From assembly GCF_900636825.1 (NCBI RefSeq), contig NZ_LR134318.1, positions 496,001-560,000 on the forward strand: a stretch of 64,000 nt of DNA, in the 5' to 3' direction. Made by a program: the position numbers and the translations under genes. Shown here in pieces: positions 17,509 to 27,407 of this stretch (its first letter is position 1; each line of letters opens with the position of its first letter). A model generated the notes under the pieces. It worked only from the letters and a program-made list of their open reading frames with translations, was not told the DNA's origin and did not search any database. This DNA is from Pseudomonas fluorescens. Its GTDB lineage: Bacteria > Pseudomonadota > Gammaproteobacteria > Pseudomonadales > Pseudomonadaceae.

Positions 17509-19371
17509 TCAGTTTGCGCGAACCGGAGAACTGGCGGCGAGTACTTGCCTGTGCAGCTTGGCGACTGCCGATGGCGACGCCATGCTGGCATACCCCTGGA
17601 GCAGCGCATCGAGGTGATCCTCGAATAACCAGCGCTTGTCGACGGTGTAGCGTTGCATATGGCGCAAATTGCGCTGGCGCAGAGAATTGCTCAGGGCTGA
17701 AGGATAGATATTCAAGTCTGCCAAATCGATCAGCCCGAACTCACCGTCTTCCAGTACCAGTACATTGCCCAGGTGTAGCGAGCGGAAATACACACCTTTC
17801 TCATGCAGCAGTGCCATGAACTTGCCAAAGCGTTCTACCAGGGCCTGGCGCACGGCTGGCGCGGTAATGCTTTGCAGTACCTGACGCAAGGTCTGTCCTG
17901 GCAGAGGCGTGTAATGCACGGCGCTACTGCGGTCGTCGAGGCGATACAGCGCAAGCACTTGCGGCGTAGGTATGCCCATCTGGCGCAGTTGTTCGCTGTT
18001 GACAGCGAAACGTTCAGAGTAGGGATTGAAGCTGCCGGAGGTGTACCAGCGCCGGCGACGGAACAATTTGAGGAAGGTGCCGTCGTGCAGGCGCAGGACT
18101 TTAGGTCCGAGGCCGTCTTCTTCAATTACCTGAGCATCAGCGCTCATGTGTTGCAGTTGCGTCGAGGACAGTTGTTTTACCGGCAATGTCAGCAGGCGTC
18201 GCGCGCGCAGGTTTATGCTCAGCGCCGCAATCAGTGCCAGCGGGATCCACACCAGGAACCAGTGCTCCTTGGGCCGCGAGATGATTCCGCCACCTTCGGT
18301 CAGTCCTGCACCGATGCCAAACACCAGCCAGGTTGATGCGATGATCAACAGCGGAGTCATGCGCTGGCGCCAGCTGCTCAGCAGGCCCCAGAAAAGGAAG
18401 AACAGCCACGGCAGCAAGCCAAGGATGCCAACGTAATAGAGAACACCCAGCGCAAAGCTGTGTGGCTCCTGAAAGGTAATGCCAATCCCGGGATCGACGG
18501 CCAGTTCGGCGTTATAGCCATGGCCGATCCACGGGTGCTCGGCAATCATGTGCAGGACTTTCTGCCAGATCTCCAAGCGATATGAACTTCCACGCTCAAT
18601 GATCATTTGCGAAAAAAACATCGACACGCCGCCAGCGCTGAGCGCAAGTGCCAGCAGCAGCCCCAGCGAGCGACGGTTCCAGCAAATGAGGAAGAGCCAC
18701 AATGAGGCCATGGTCAAGGCTACCAGCGGGGTTCTGGAGCCGGTACCGATCACCGCTGTGAACATGATCGCCATTGCTGGGACGCTGAGCCACATCATCT
18801 GGCGCCGTTTGCAGGTCATGGTCACGCTCAGCCAGTAAGCGCAGAAAAACCCGAACAGGTGCGAGCTGAGCAGGGGATTGTCGAATGCACCGCCACCGAT
18901 CAGGCGCATGCCCGGCGAATATACCCGCGCGAAATCGAACATAAACCAGCTCGTGGCAATCAATGCGGTCACGGCTGCGGCAAACAGCAAGGGTTGCAGG
19001 ATGTCGCTGCGATAACGCACCAGCAGATAGCAGCCGGCAAACAGCATCAGCGTATGCAGCGGCGCTTTCAGCATGCTGCCAACAGACTCGCCATCGGGCC
19101 CCCACAAGACACTGAGCAGAGCCCATGCCACGAACACCAGAATGGCGATGAATATCGGTTCACCCAGCAACTCTTTCAAAACCCGTGGTCGCAGGCACAA
19201 TGCAATCAGGGCTGGAATACTGAACAGCCCGTAATAAAGCTTGTGGTGCTCACTTCGGCCAGGCAGAAAAAACAATGCACACAGGAGCAAAAAATAGCCG
19301 GCGGGAAGCATCCACAGGCAAATAAAATCGAAGGTTCGATTGGACGTACTGCTGAAGCCGCGAAGTTGCAT
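17509..19371 (-). CDS. waaL: O-antigen ligase fused to a kinase-like domain
   Basis: WaaL joins undecaprenyl-linked O-antigen to lipid A-core at the periplasmic face. The first ~400 of 620 residues contain about ten to twelve hydrophobic segments and the Wzy/WaaL periplasmic loop with ERGSSYRLEIWQKVLHMIAE and HPWIGHGYN (about 258-290). The last ~210 residues form an InaA-like kinase domain: GPKVLRLHDGTFLKLFRR carries an N-lobe Lys, and the catalytic loop reads VYFRSLHLGNVLVL, with Ser where Asp is normal, followed by FGLIDLADL. Such ligase-phosphotransferase fusions are known in Pseudomonas annotations. It is transcribed away from msbA. A cytoplasmic domain phosphorylating the core or sensing it is inference. 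Confidence 0.85.
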   Translation of the reverse strand: MQLRGFSSTSNRTFDFICLWMLPAGYFLLLCALFFLPGRSEHHKLYYGLFSIPALIALCLRPRVLKELLGEPIFIAILVFVAWALLSVLWGPDGESVGSMLKAPLHTLMLFAGCYLLVRYRSDILQPLLFAAAVTALIATSWFMFDFARVYSPGMRLIGGGAFDNPLLSSHLFGFFCAYWLSVTMTCKRRQMMWLSVPAMAIMFTAVIGTGSRTPLVALTMASLWLFLICWNRRSLGLLLALALSAGGVSMFFSQMIIERGSSYRLEIWQKVLHMIAEHPWIGHGYNAELAVDPGIGITFQEPHSFALGVLYYVGILGLLPWLFFLFWGLLSSWRQRMTPLLIIASTWLVFGIGAGLTEGGGIISRPKEHWFLVWIPLALIAALSINLRARRLLTLPVKQLSSTQLQHMSADAQVIEEDGLGPKVLRLHDGTFLKLFRRRRWYTSGSFNPYSERFAVNSEQLRQMGIPTPQVLALYRLDDRSSAVHYTPLPGQTLRQVLQSITAPAVRQALVERFGKFMALLHEKGVYFRSLHLGNVLVLEDGEFGLIDLADLNIYPSALSNSLRQRNLRHMQRYTVDKRWLFEDHLDALLQGYASMASPSAVAKLHRQVLAASSPVRAN

Positions 19372-19523
19372 GCTGAGAAATTCAATCCTGAAGTTGATCG
19401 GCCATCCGTGATGGCTATTTGATGCTGAAAAAGATGCCTAACAATAACAGCCTTTCGCCGATTGCCAGAACCCTGAAGAAGCTGTGCTAAAGTCAGCGTC
19501 CTTTTTATCGACTCTCGCGTGAT

Positions 19524-21326
19524 ATGACCGACTCCAGTCCTGCCGCAAGCCCTTCGAGCTTGAAAATCTACTTCCGCCTGCTCGGCTATGTCCGGCCGTA
19601 CATCAGTCTGTTCCTGATCAGCATCGTCGGTTTTCTGATTTTTGCCTCGACCCAGCCGATGCTTGGTTACATTCTCAAGTATTTCGTCGACGGGCTGTCG
19701 AACCCTGAAGCCGTGCTGTTCCCGTCTGTGCCGTACCTGCGCGACTTGCAATTATTGCAGGCCGTACCGTTGCTGATCGTCCTGATCGCGGCGTGGCAAG
19801 GGCTGGGATCTTATCTGGGCAACTATTTCCTGGCCAAGGTTTCTCTCGGCCTGGTGCACGACCTGCGAGTGCAATTGTTCAATAACCTGCTGGTGCTGCC
19901 GAACCGCTACTTCGACAAGCATAACTCCGGACATCTGATTTCCCGTATCACCTTTAACGTGACCATGGTCACCGGGGCGGCAACAGATGCGATCAAGGTC
20001 GTAATCCGTGAAGGCATGACAGTGATCTTCCTGTTTGCGTCGCTGTTGTTCATGAACTGGAAACTGACGCTGGTGATGGTGGCGATTCTGCCGTTGATTG
20101 CTGTGATGGTGCGTACCGCGAGCAAGAAATTCCGCAAACAGAGCAAGAAAATCCAGTTGGCGATGGGCGATGTCACTCACGTCGCCTCGGAAACCATCCA
20201 GGGCTACCGCGTGGTGCGCAGCTTCGGTGGTGAAATCTACGAGGAGAAGCGCTTCCTCAAGGCCAGCCAGAGCAATACCGACAAACAACTGCGCATGACC
20301 CGTACCGGCGCTATCTATACGCCGATGCTGCAACTGGTGATTTACAGCGCCATGGCCGTGCTGATGTTCCTCGTGCTGTACTTGCGCGGTGATGCCTCTG
20401 CCGGTGACATGGTCGCCTACATCACGTTGGCCGGCCTGTTGCCCAAACCCATTCGCCAATTGTCCGAAGTCAGCTCGACCATCCAGAAAGGCGTGGCCGG
20501 AGCGGAAAGCATTTTCGAACAGCTGGACGTCACCCCGGAAGTCGACACCGGCACAGTGGAGCGCGACGCGGTTACCGGGCGCCTGGATGTGCGCAACCTC
20601 AGCTTCACCTATCCGGGTACCGATCGTCAGGTGCTCGACAACATCAGCTTCTCGGTTGAGCCGGGGCAGATGGTCGCACTGGTCGGGCGGTCCGGCAGCG
20701 GCAAGTCGACGCTGGCCAACCTGATCCCGCGTTTCTATCACCACAACAACGGCGAGATCCTTATCGACGGTGTTGAGGTCGAACAATACAAGCTGCTCAA
20801 CCTGCGTCGTCATATCGCGCAGGTGACTCAACACGTCACCCTGTTCAGCGATACCGTGGCCAATAACATTGCTTACGGCGATCTGGCTGGCGCGCCGCGT
20901 GAAGACATCGAAAAGGCCGCGCGTGACGCCTACGCGATGGACTTCATTTCGCAACTGCCCGAAGGTCTCGACACCCAGGTAGGCGAAAACGGTGTGTTGC
21001 TCTCGGGCGGCCAGCGTCAGCGCCTGGCGATTGCCCGTGCCTTGCTCAAGAACGCGCCGTTGCTGATTCTCGACGAGGCGACTTCGGCCCTCGACACCGA
21101 ATCCGAGCGGCACATTCAGGCGGCCCTGGATCAAGTGATGAAGGGCCGCACCACTCTGGTGATCGCCCACCGTCTTTCGACCATCGAGAAGGCAGACCTT
21201 ATTCTGGTCATGGATCAGGGGCGGATCGTCGAGCGAGGCACTCACGATCAGTTGTTGGCGCAAAACGGTTACTACGCGCGCCTGAACGCCATGGGTCTGG
21301 ATGCCCCGGCTGAGGACATCGCCTGA
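19524..21326 (+). CDS. msbA: Lipid A export ATP-binding/permease protein MsbA
   Basis: MsbA flips core-lipid A across the inner membrane. The 600-residue half-transporter has an N-terminal six-helix domain (about residues 20-330) and an ATPase domain with Walker [10 protein letters not shown] (about 388-396), signature [16 protein letters not shown], Walker [13 protein letters not shown] and the H-loop VIAHRLST. Length and motifs are standard. It starts 152 bases from the divergent waaL gene and is followed by a terminator before hldE. Confidence 0.96.
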   Translation: MTDSSPAASPSSLKIYFRLLGYVRPYISLFLISIVGFLIFASTQPMLGYILKYFVDGLSNPEAVLFPSVPYLRDLQLLQAVPLLIVLIAAWQGLGSYLGNYFLAKVSLGLVHDLRVQLFNNLLVLPNRYFDKHNSGHLISRITFNVTMVTGAATDAIKVVIREGMTVIFLFASLLFMNWKLTLVMVAILPLIAVMVRTASKKFRKQSKKIQLAMGDVTHVASETIQGYRVVRSFGGEIYEEKRFLKASQSNTDKQLRMTRTGAIYTPMLQLVIYSAMAVLMFLVLYLRGDASAGDMVAYITLAGLLPKPIRQLSEVSSTIQKGVAGAESIFEQLDVTPEVDTGTVERDAVTGRLDVRNLSFTYPGTDRQVLDNISFSVEPGQMVALVGRSGSGKSTLANLIPRFYHHNNGEILIDGVEVEQYKLLNLRRHIAQVTQHVTLFSDTVANNIAYGDLAGAPREDIEKAARDAYAMDFISQLPEGLDTQVGENGVLLSGGQRQRLAIARALLKNAPLLILDEATSALDTESERHIQAALDQVMKGRTTLVIAHRLSTIEKADLILVMDQGRIVERGTHDQLLAQNGYYARLNAMGLDAPAEDIA

Positions 21327-21331
21327 TCCCG

Positions 21332-21398
21332 AAGCCGGCCACGGCCGCGAGCCTCTTGGTCATGACCGGGCTTGCCGCTGTCGGCCGGCTTTTTTGCG
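21332..21398 (+). terminator. Rho-independent terminator after msbA
   Basis: AAGCCGGCC (21332-21340) pairs with GGCCGGCTT, followed by a run of T (about 21388-21395). The loop is long and contains a minor stem. Confidence 0.75.
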
Positions 21399-21510
21399 CA
21401 AAACATGCGCAAAAAAGCCGACTGTTTCATCCTCTTGCCACGGGTGCGCTAGCCTGCGCCAACCCTGTGTTAATATCGCGCCCCTGTTCATTTTGTATGT
21501 GGGTTGCTCC

Positions 21511-22932
21511 ATGAAGTTGTCCATGCCGCGATTCGATCAAGCTCCTGTCTTGGTGGTCGGCGATGTCATGCTCGACCGTTACTGGCATGGTGGTACCTCA
21601 CGGATCTCTCCTGAGGCACCGGTGCCGGTGGTTAAAGTCGAGCAAATAGAAGATCGTCCGGGCGGCGCTGCCAACGTTGCCTTGAACATTGCTGCGCTGG
21701 GTGCGCCGGCGTCGCTGGTCGGTGTGACCGGTGACGACGAAGCCGCCGACAGCCTGAGCAATAGTCTCAAGGGTGCGGGTGTTCGAGCCTTGTTTCAGCG
21801 CATCGCGCATCAACCGACCATCGTCAAGCTGCGGGTGATGAGCCGGCACCAGCAATTGCTGCGTATCGACTTTGAAGAGCCGTTTGCCACCGACGCCCTG
21901 GCACTTGGCGCGCAGGTCGACGACCTGCTGGAAGGCATCAAGGTGCTGGTGCTGTCCGACTACGGTAAAGGTGCACTGAAAAACCATCAGGCACTGATTC
22001 AGGCAGCCCGTGCCAAAGGCATTCCGGTGCTGGCTGACCCGAAGGGCAAGGATTTCTCCATCTACCGTGGCGCGAGCCTGATTACGCCTAATCTGAGCGA
22101 GTTCGAGGCGATCGTCGGCGGTTGCGCCGACGAACATGAACTGGTCAGCAAGGGCGCGACGCTGATGCACGACCTCGAACTGGGCGCGCTGCTGGTAACC
22201 CGTGGCGAACATGGCATGACGTTGTTGCGTCCGGATCATCCGGCGCTGCACTTGCCGGCGCGTGCCCGTGAAGTCTTTGACGTGACCGGTGCTGGCGATA
22301 CAGTGATTTCCACGTTGGCCGCAGCCATTGCGGCTGGCGAGGAACTGCCACACGCGGTGGCGTTGGCCAACCTGGCGGCGGGCATCGTCGTCGGCAAGCT
22401 GGGGACGGCCGCGATCAGCGCACCGGAACTTCGCCGCGCGATTCAGCGTGAAGAAGGTTCCGAGCGCGGTGTGCTGGGCCTGGAGCAACTGCTGCTGGCG
22501 GTTGCCGATGCCCGTGCGCACAACGAGCGGATTGTCTTCACCAACGGCTGCTTCGACATTCTGCACGCCGGGCATGTGACCTATCTGGAACAGGCGCGCG
22601 CCCAAGGCGATCGACTGATCGTTGCGGTCAATGATGATGCTTCAGTCAGTCGCCTGAAAGGGCCTGGCCGGCCGATCAACAGCGTCGATCGGCGCATGGC
22701 CGTTCTGGCGGGTCTTGGAGCGGTAGACTGGGTAATCAGCTTCCCTGAGGGCACTCCGGAAAACCTCTTGCGCGAGGTCGCGCCGGATGTGTTGGTCAAG
22801 GGTGGCGATTACGGTATTGATCAGGTTGTCGGTGCGGATATCGTGACGGCCTATGGCGGCACCGTTAAGGTGCTTGGACTGGTGGAAAACAGCTCGACGA
22901 CTGCGATTGTCGAGAAAATCCGTAGTCGATGA
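21511..22932 (+). CDS. hldE: Bifunctional heptose-7-phosphate kinase / heptose-1-phosphate adenylyltransferase
   Basis: HldE makes ADP-heptose, the donor used by WaaC and WaaF in this window. The 474-residue protein has a PfkB-type kinase domain (about 1-320, with GGAANVALN and the C-terminal [17 protein letters not shown]) and a nucleotidyltransferase domain opening with [20 protein letters not shown] (about 343-362), plus [22 protein letters not shown] 21511 matches the family start ([20 protein letters not shown]); the frame is open further upstream but that part crosses the msbA terminator. Confidence 0.96.
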   Translation: MKLSMPRFDQAPVLVVGDVMLDRYWHGGTSRISPEAPVPVVKVEQIEDRPGGAANVALNIAALGAPASLVGVTGDDEAADSLSNSLKGAGVRALFQRIAHQPTIVKLRVMSRHQQLLRIDFEEPFATDALALGAQVDDLLEGIKVLVLSDYGKGALKNHQALIQAARAKGIPVLADPKGKDFSIYRGASLITPNLSEFEAIVGGCADEHELVSKGATLMHDLELGALLVTRGEHGMTLLRPDHPALHLPARAREVFDVTGAGDTVISTLAAAIAAGEELPHAVALANLAAGIVVGKLGTAAISAPELRRAIQREEGSERGVLGLEQLLLAVADARAHNERIVFTNGCFDILHAGHVTYLEQARAQGDRLIVAVNDDASVSRLKGPGRPINSVDRRMAVLAGLGAVDWVISFPEGTPENLLREVAPDVLVKGGDYGIDQVVGADIVTAYGGTVKVLGLVENSSTTAIVEKIRSR

Positions 22933-23049
22933 TCAGATGAAATTTTACCGTTGTGCGTTGCGAGCGAACGGATTTTGCCTCGGGGGTCCTGTAGTCGGCA
23001 GGTTTGAATTCCGTGCGCCTGCACGCCTACGTTGCATGGACCTTACCTT

Positions 23050-24030
23050 ATGAAAGTCATGCTCTTGGTGATGAACGAGCAGCGGGTCATTCTGGACCGG
23101 CTCTACGCCATCGTGCAGCAGAACTGCGACGAGTGCGTCATCTATCGGTTGAGCAAGCAGCAACAGTTGAACCTCGGGAGCTTTCTGGCGTCGGTTGATT
23201 ACCAGGGGTTTGACCGTGTGGTGATTTTCTCCCGGGTCAAGCGCCTGGTTCCGCAATTGCGGGTGCTCAAGTGTATTCCCGGGCTGATCTTTCTCGAGCA
23301 CGACGCCTACCAGAACTACATGCCCGACAGTAAATATCGCTCCGTCTACTCGCGCCTCTACAAGCGCCTGCCCAGCAGTCGTGCTTTGATTTCCGGCGCG
23401 GTCGTCGCGCGGCGCATGCGCGACGAGGGCATCGATGCGGTGTTTGTCTCCAAGGGCTATGACGAGCAGATGCTGCACAACACTGGCGTCGAGCGAGACA
23501 TCCCCCTCGGTTTTCTTGGCAGCCTGAAAAGCACCGAGTACGCGCAGCGCAAGGCGTTACTGGAAGCGCTCGCGCGGCGTACCGACTTGCTGGTGACGCG
23601 CACGCGTTCGGGGTCCGAGTATCTGGAAACGCTCAATCGCATCAAGATCTTTGTCAGCGCCGACATCGGCATGAACGAGTTCATGATCAAGAATTTCGAA
23701 GCCATGGCCTGCGGCTGCGTATTGTTGGCCTGGAGTCAGGGCGAAGAAGATCAACTGCTCGGCTTCGAAGACATGCATAACACCGTGTTTTATCGCAGCG
23801 AAGACGAGGCAGTGGAAAAGATCAAGTTGCTGCAGAGCGATCCCGAACTGGCGCAGCGTATTGCCAGCAACGGTCAGGCCTTTGCACAGAGTCGCTATTG
23901 TTTCTCCCGCGTCGGTCAGGATCTTGCCACGGAAATTCAGCGCGAGATGCGCCCTTGGCAGCCGCCGTCGGCGTTCACCCGGTTCTGGGTAAAGTTGCGC
24001 TACGGGATGCAGGTGCCGGGGTCTGAATGA
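23050..24030 (+). CDS. Putative GT-B glycosyltransferase
   Basis: The 326-residue protein resembles group-1 glycosyltransferases of the CgeB/DUF3880-like type. The C-terminal half has a nucleotide-sugar region: NEFMIKNFEAMACGCVLLAW (about residues 214-233) followed by DMHNTVFYRSEDEAVEKI and a helical tail. No signal peptide or membrane segment is seen. It begins 117 bases after hldE and overlaps the next gene by four bases (ATGA), so the two are cotranslated. It probably adds a sugar to the core or another surface glycan; the substrate is unknown. PAO1, as I recall, lacks this trio after hldE. Confidence 0.7.
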   Translation: MKVMLLVMNEQRVILDRLYAIVQQNCDECVIYRLSKQQQLNLGSFLASVDYQGFDRVVIFSRVKRLVPQLRVLKCIPGLIFLEHDAYQNYMPDSKYRSVYSRLYKRLPSSRALISGAVVARRMRDEGIDAVFVSKGYDEQMLHNTGVERDIPLGFLGSLKSTEYAQRKALLEALARRTDLLVTRTRSGSEYLETLNRIKIFVSADIGMNEFMIKNFEAMACGCVLLAWSQGEEDQLLGFEDMHNTVFYRSEDEAVEKIKLLQSDPELAQRIASNGQAFAQSRYCFSRVGQDLATEIQREMRPWQPPSAFTRFWVKLRYGMQVPGSE

Positions 24031-24734
24031 AACAGCATGACGCGCAGCCCCCGGCCGAGTACATGGCGCTGGATGCGCTGCCTGGCGGTGATCAGTCCGT
24101 TTTGCAGGCGCTTCCCGAAGTTCTGCGCGAATGCCTGAATCGCGCGGCGCGGGTGGTGCTGGTGGCGAATAATCCAGCGATCAGCGCAGCGGACTTCCAA
24201 GCGCTGAACATTGGCGCCGACGACGTCGTCGTCAGCTTCAATCATTGCATCAAGGCAGCGCTGCTCAATCCGGCGAGCGTCAATCTGTTCGTGCACGGCT
24301 ACAACGCGCCGGATGCCTATTTCTTTGGTCTGCCCTACGATTCGTCGGTACAGCGGTTGTTCGCTCAAGCGCAGGGGCGCTGCTTCAGCATGCTGGTGGG
24401 GTGCGCGGCGCCGATGTGTCCTTTGCCGCAGGTGGCCATGTACTGGGATCGCATCCCGTTGCCAGCACTGTGGAATTATCCGGTCGAGCGGCCGGGTGGC
24501 AAACGTTACGTTGGACCCTCCACCGGGTTCAACACGCTGGTGCTGTTCGATTGGCTACGCGATCACCAAGGTTATAACTACCAGTTGATGACGCTCGGTT
24601 TCTCCAACGAGGCCGGGAAGCTGTGGGGTGGACACGCCTGGGACTACGAGCGCGAATGGCTGCAGAAATCCGCGGTCATCGTCGTGCCTCTGCAGCCGCA
24701 GCACTGGTGGCAAAAGCTGTTTCGCCGCAAATGA
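24027..24734 (+). CDS. Putative glycosyltransferase with sialyltransferase-like (GT29) motifs
   Basis: I do not recognise a named homologue for this 235-residue protein. Its pattern resembles GT29 enzymes: VVLVANNPAI followed by DDVVVSFNHCI (like the L-motif, about residues 46-74), then KRYVGPSTGFNTLVLFDWL with LMTLGF (like the S-motif PSTG...GF, about 155-190), and a final HAWDYEREWL with a conserved-looking His. CMP-sugar transfer is inference from these short motifs. It overlaps the preceding glycosyltransferase and sits 58 bases before the next gene. Confidence 0.55.
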   Translation: MKQHDAQPPAEYMALDALPGGDQSVLQALPEVLRECLNRAARVVLVANNPAISAADFQALNIGADDVVVSFNHCIKAALLNPASVNLFVHGYNAPDAYFFGLPYDSSVQRLFAQAQGRCFSMLVGCAAPMCPLPQVAMYWDRIPLPALWNYPVERPGGKRYVGPSTGFNTLVLFDWLRDHQGYNYQLMTLGFSNEAGKLWGGHAWDYEREWLQKSAVIVVPLQPQHWWQKLFRRK

Positions 24735-24792
24735 ACGATGCTGTGCTGCCGCCTGCCGGCGGTGCCGAACGACTTGTAAAAGGTGCTGGTGC

Positions 24793-25593
24793 GTGTTGAA
24801 AATTGCCGTGGCTTTTTTCGGAATTCCGAGAAACTCACCGATCTGTTTCCCTTCCATCGAGCAAAACGTCCTCGCGCAGTTGCCTGCGGGCAGCGAGGTG
24901 AAGTGCTTTTACCACCTGTATCAGGTCGAGGAAGTACAGAATTCGCGCTCCGGTGAAAAAGGCGAGCTCAAGGCGGATAACTATCAGCCCTTTGAATCCA
25001 TGACCGGCACATTGACGTCTACCCACGGGGTTCTGGAGCGTTGGGATTTCGAAAGGGTCAAGGAGCAGGGGGATACCTGGGGCGATGGCCATGCTTCGCT
25101 GCGTAACCTGATTTATCAGCTCAACTCGCTATACACCGTGACGACGATGATCGAATCCTTCAAACCGGATTTCGTGGTTTTCGTGCGACCGGACAACTTC
25201 TTCCACTCCGCGCTGCCAGGCTACGTGTTCCAGCACGCCGAGGCGCGTCGTCAGCAGGTCTATATCCCGGACTGGCAGTGGTGGGGCGGTTTGAATGACC
25301 GGTTTGCCGTATGTGGTCGTGATACCTATGTCGCCTACGGCAAGCGCATCGAGCGCATGTTCGACTTCTGCATGGCGACAGGGCGCAAACTGCATTCCGA
25401 GCGCCTGCTCAAGTACGCTCTGCAGCAGGCCGATGCAAAGATCTGCACGCTACCGACCCAGGCGTCGCGCGTGCGCATCGGTGGTGAGTTCGCCGAAGAG
25501 TCGTTCTCGCCCAAGCGTGGCATGGGCAAACGCGAAAACCGCTATTTTCACCTCTTTGCAACGTTGCGCACCTGGTTCGATCGTCGGCGCTGA
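24793..25593 (+). CDS. Unrecognised protein, probably a glycosyltransferase
   Basis: From the GTG at 24793 the product is 266 residues, beginning MLKIAVAFFGIPRNSPICFP. The central part FKPDFVVFVRPDNFFHSALP and QVYIPDWQWWGGLNDRFAVC (about residues 119-175) resembles nucleotide-sugar transferases of the GT-A type, in which a DXD-like acidic pair precedes a WGG-ND-RF stretch. No membrane segment or signal is seen. AAAGGTG lies about 8-14 bases before the GTG; an adjacent TTG (24796) is an alternative. It is the third gene of the post-hldE trio and converges on the minus-strand gene at 25598 with only four bases between the stops. Confidence 0.6.
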   Translation: MLKIAVAFFGIPRNSPICFPSIEQNVLAQLPAGSEVKCFYHLYQVEEVQNSRSGEKGELKADNYQPFESMTGTLTSTHGVLERWDFERVKEQGDTWGDGHASLRNLIYQLNSLYTVTTMIESFKPDFVVFVRPDNFFHSALPGYVFQHAEARRQQVYIPDWQWWGGLNDRFAVCGRDTYVAYGKRIERMFDFCMATGRKLHSERLLKYALQQADAKICTLPTQASRVRIGGEFAEESFSPKRGMGKRENRYFHLFATLRTWFDRRR

Positions 25594-25597
25594 CCGG

Positions 25598-26563
25598 CTA
25601 TTTGCTGGCTCGGCGTTTGCCCAGGCCGACCAGCCGCAACGCCTTGATACTCAACTGCTTGAGCCCCGAACGCGGGGCTTTCGCCGGTTGCAGTCCTTGC
25701 TGCGTCACCCAGTCTTTCCAGCGAATACGTTCTTCGCGCACGATCCAGCCCGTCTGAGTGGCAAAGCTTTCAGCCAGAAACAGGCCTCGCGTGCTGGCCG
25801 GCAGCAGCTTGTCACGCTTGAGCGTATAGAGCTCGGCGAGAGGCGCGCCGTCCTTGAGCGGCATCAAATACAGATCCGGGCGTTTGCGATCCAGGCGTGC
25901 CACCAGTTGATCGCCTTCCAGACGTTCATCGACATGAAACAGGCTCAGGGATTTGGCTTCCTTGGGCACATCGAGTCGCAGGTCGTAGATCAATTGCAGC
26001 GAGGCGGTGGGCAGGTGCACATAGGCGCGCGGCCGTTCCAGCAGTTGCAGATTGGCGCTGCGCACCGGGCGCGCCGAGCCTGACAGCGGCGTCAGGCGAA
26101 ACGGCAAAGCTTCGCGATAATGCAACGCAGCTGCATAGGGCGCCGGCAGCCAGGTGTCATTGAAGCGCCCGCCGAGCCAGCCTTCCGGGGTTTCGAGCAA
26201 ACACTCTTCGGCAATTTCCTGGATGGCAGTGTGCAGCGGGATGTTCAGCTCATGGGCTGGCACGTAGCCGGATATCAATTTGAGTACCACGTCGCCGCGA
26301 TCCTGGCGGCGCTGACGCACCAGCACCCAATAGTCGCGATTCTGCCAATGCAGGGTCAGGCGCACCGAAACCCCGAGGTTGGCCAATTCCAGTGCAAAGC
26401 GTTCAGGGTCGGCGACGCTGACCGGTTTGCGCCGTTGCAAGGTCTGGGTGAAATTCATTGGCATGCCGACGCTCTGATAGGTCAGGCCTTCAGGCGTGGC
26501 TTCGACGAACAATGGCAGGGTCTTGAAGTTGCTCGGGTTCTTTCTGATGAGCGTGCGCGGCAT
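25598..26563 (-). CDS. Conserved Nudix-like protein of unknown function
   Basis: The 321-residue protein matches the hypothetical gene found next to the aldo/keto reductase in PAO1 (PA4993 by position). A segment IPLHTAIQEIAEECLLETPE (about residues 130-149) resembles the helix of a Nudix box (REUXEEXGU), with Gln in place of Arg and no Gly before it, so hydrolase activity is doubtful. The remainder has predicted mixed alpha/beta character, with a basic C-terminus (LRLVGLGKRRASK). It lies 31 bases downstream of the reductase on the same strand and probably shares its transcript. Confidence 0.65.
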   Translation of the reverse strand: MPRTLIRKNPSNFKTLPLFVEATPEGLTYQSVGMPMNFTQTLQRRKPVSVADPERFALELANLGVSVRLTLHWQNRDYWVLVRQRRQDRGDVVLKLISGYVPAHELNIPLHTAIQEIAEECLLETPEGWLGGRFNDTWLPAPYAAALHYREALPFRLTPLSGSARPVRSANLQLLERPRAYVHLPTASLQLIYDLRLDVPKEAKSLSLFHVDERLEGDQLVARLDRKRPDLYLMPLKDGAPLAELYTLKRDKLLPASTRGLFLAESFATQTGWIVREERIRWKDWVTQQGLQPAKAPRSGLKQLSIKALRLVGLGKRRASK

Positions 26564-26594
26564 ATCGGCTCCTGCTTAAGGCCGCGGGGCGGCG

Positions 26595-27407
26595 TCAGTG
26601 ACCACGAAGGACTTGGGCAACGGTCGCAACGTTGTGGGCGAGGTGCAGCGGATTGATCGTGCCGACAATAGCACTGGCGACTCCGGGCTGTGCGAACAGC
26701 AATTCGAAGCTGGCGCGTACCGGATCCACTCCCGGGCTCAGGCAGGCGTGCCCGCTGGCCAGGGCCTTCTTCACCAGAATCGCTTTGCCGTGGGCAGCAG
26801 CATAGTCAATGACAGCTTTCTCGTTTCGTTCGTTCAGATTGTAGGTGACCATCGCACAGTCGCCTTGCTCCAGCGCTTTCAGACCACCTTCGACGGTTTT
26901 GCCGGAGAAGCCGAAACCGCGAATCTTGCCTTCGGCCTTGAGGGTGGCGAGGGTGGCGTACACCTCTTCATGCTCAAGGATGGCTAGGTCGTTGCCGTCA
27001 GAATGCACCAGCACCAGGTCGATGAAATCGGTTTCCAGGCGTTGCAGGCTGCGCTCCACCGACATCCGCGTATGGGCGGCGCTGAAGTCGTGACGCGATT
27101 GGCCGTTGGCAAACTCTTCGCCCACCTTGCTGACGATCACCCAATCCTGACGCTGGCCGCGCAGGAGCGGGCCGAGGCGCTCTTCGCTGCGACCGTAGGC
27201 TGGGGCAGTGTCGATCAGGTTGATGCCCAGCTCGCGCGCTTGTCTGAGCAGCATCCCCGCTTCTTCATCGCCGGGAATCTGAAAACCGTTGGGGTATTTC
27301 ACGCCCTGATCGCGGCCCAGTTTGACTGTGCCCAGACCCAGTGGCGAAACCATCAGGCCGGTGCTGCCCAATGGACGACGCAGGTCGTGCAGGTTGGCGA
27401 TGCTCAT
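26595..27407 (-). CDS. Aldo/keto reductase
   Basis: A 270-residue NADPH-dependent oxidoreductase of the AKR superfamily. The catalytic tetrad is visible: Asp and Tyr in LIDTAPAYGRSEERLG (about residues 64-79), Lys in VIVSKVGEE and His in LVLVHSDG. The C-terminal cofactor region FAQPGVASAIVGTINPLHLA is typical. It overlaps the upstream FAD oxidoreductase gene by four bases, so the two are cotranslated. The substrate is unknown. Confidence 0.88.
   Translation of the reverse strand: MSIANLHDLRRPLGSTGLMVSPLGLGTVKLGRDQGVKYPNGFQIPGDEEAGMLLRQARELGINLIDTAPAYGRSEERLGPLLRGQRQDWVIVSKVGEEFANGQSRHDFSAAHTRMSVERSLQRLETDFIDLVLVHSDGNDLAILEHEEVYATLATLKAEGKIRGFGFSGKTVEGGLKALEQGDCAMVTYNLNERNEKAVIDYAAAHGKAILVKKALASGHACLSPGVDPVRASFELLFAQPGVASAIVGTINPLHLAHNVATVAQVLRGH

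Noticed and set aside
21301..21510. N-terminal extension of hldE
   Set aside because: It would overlap msbA and read through its terminator; the family starts at 21511.
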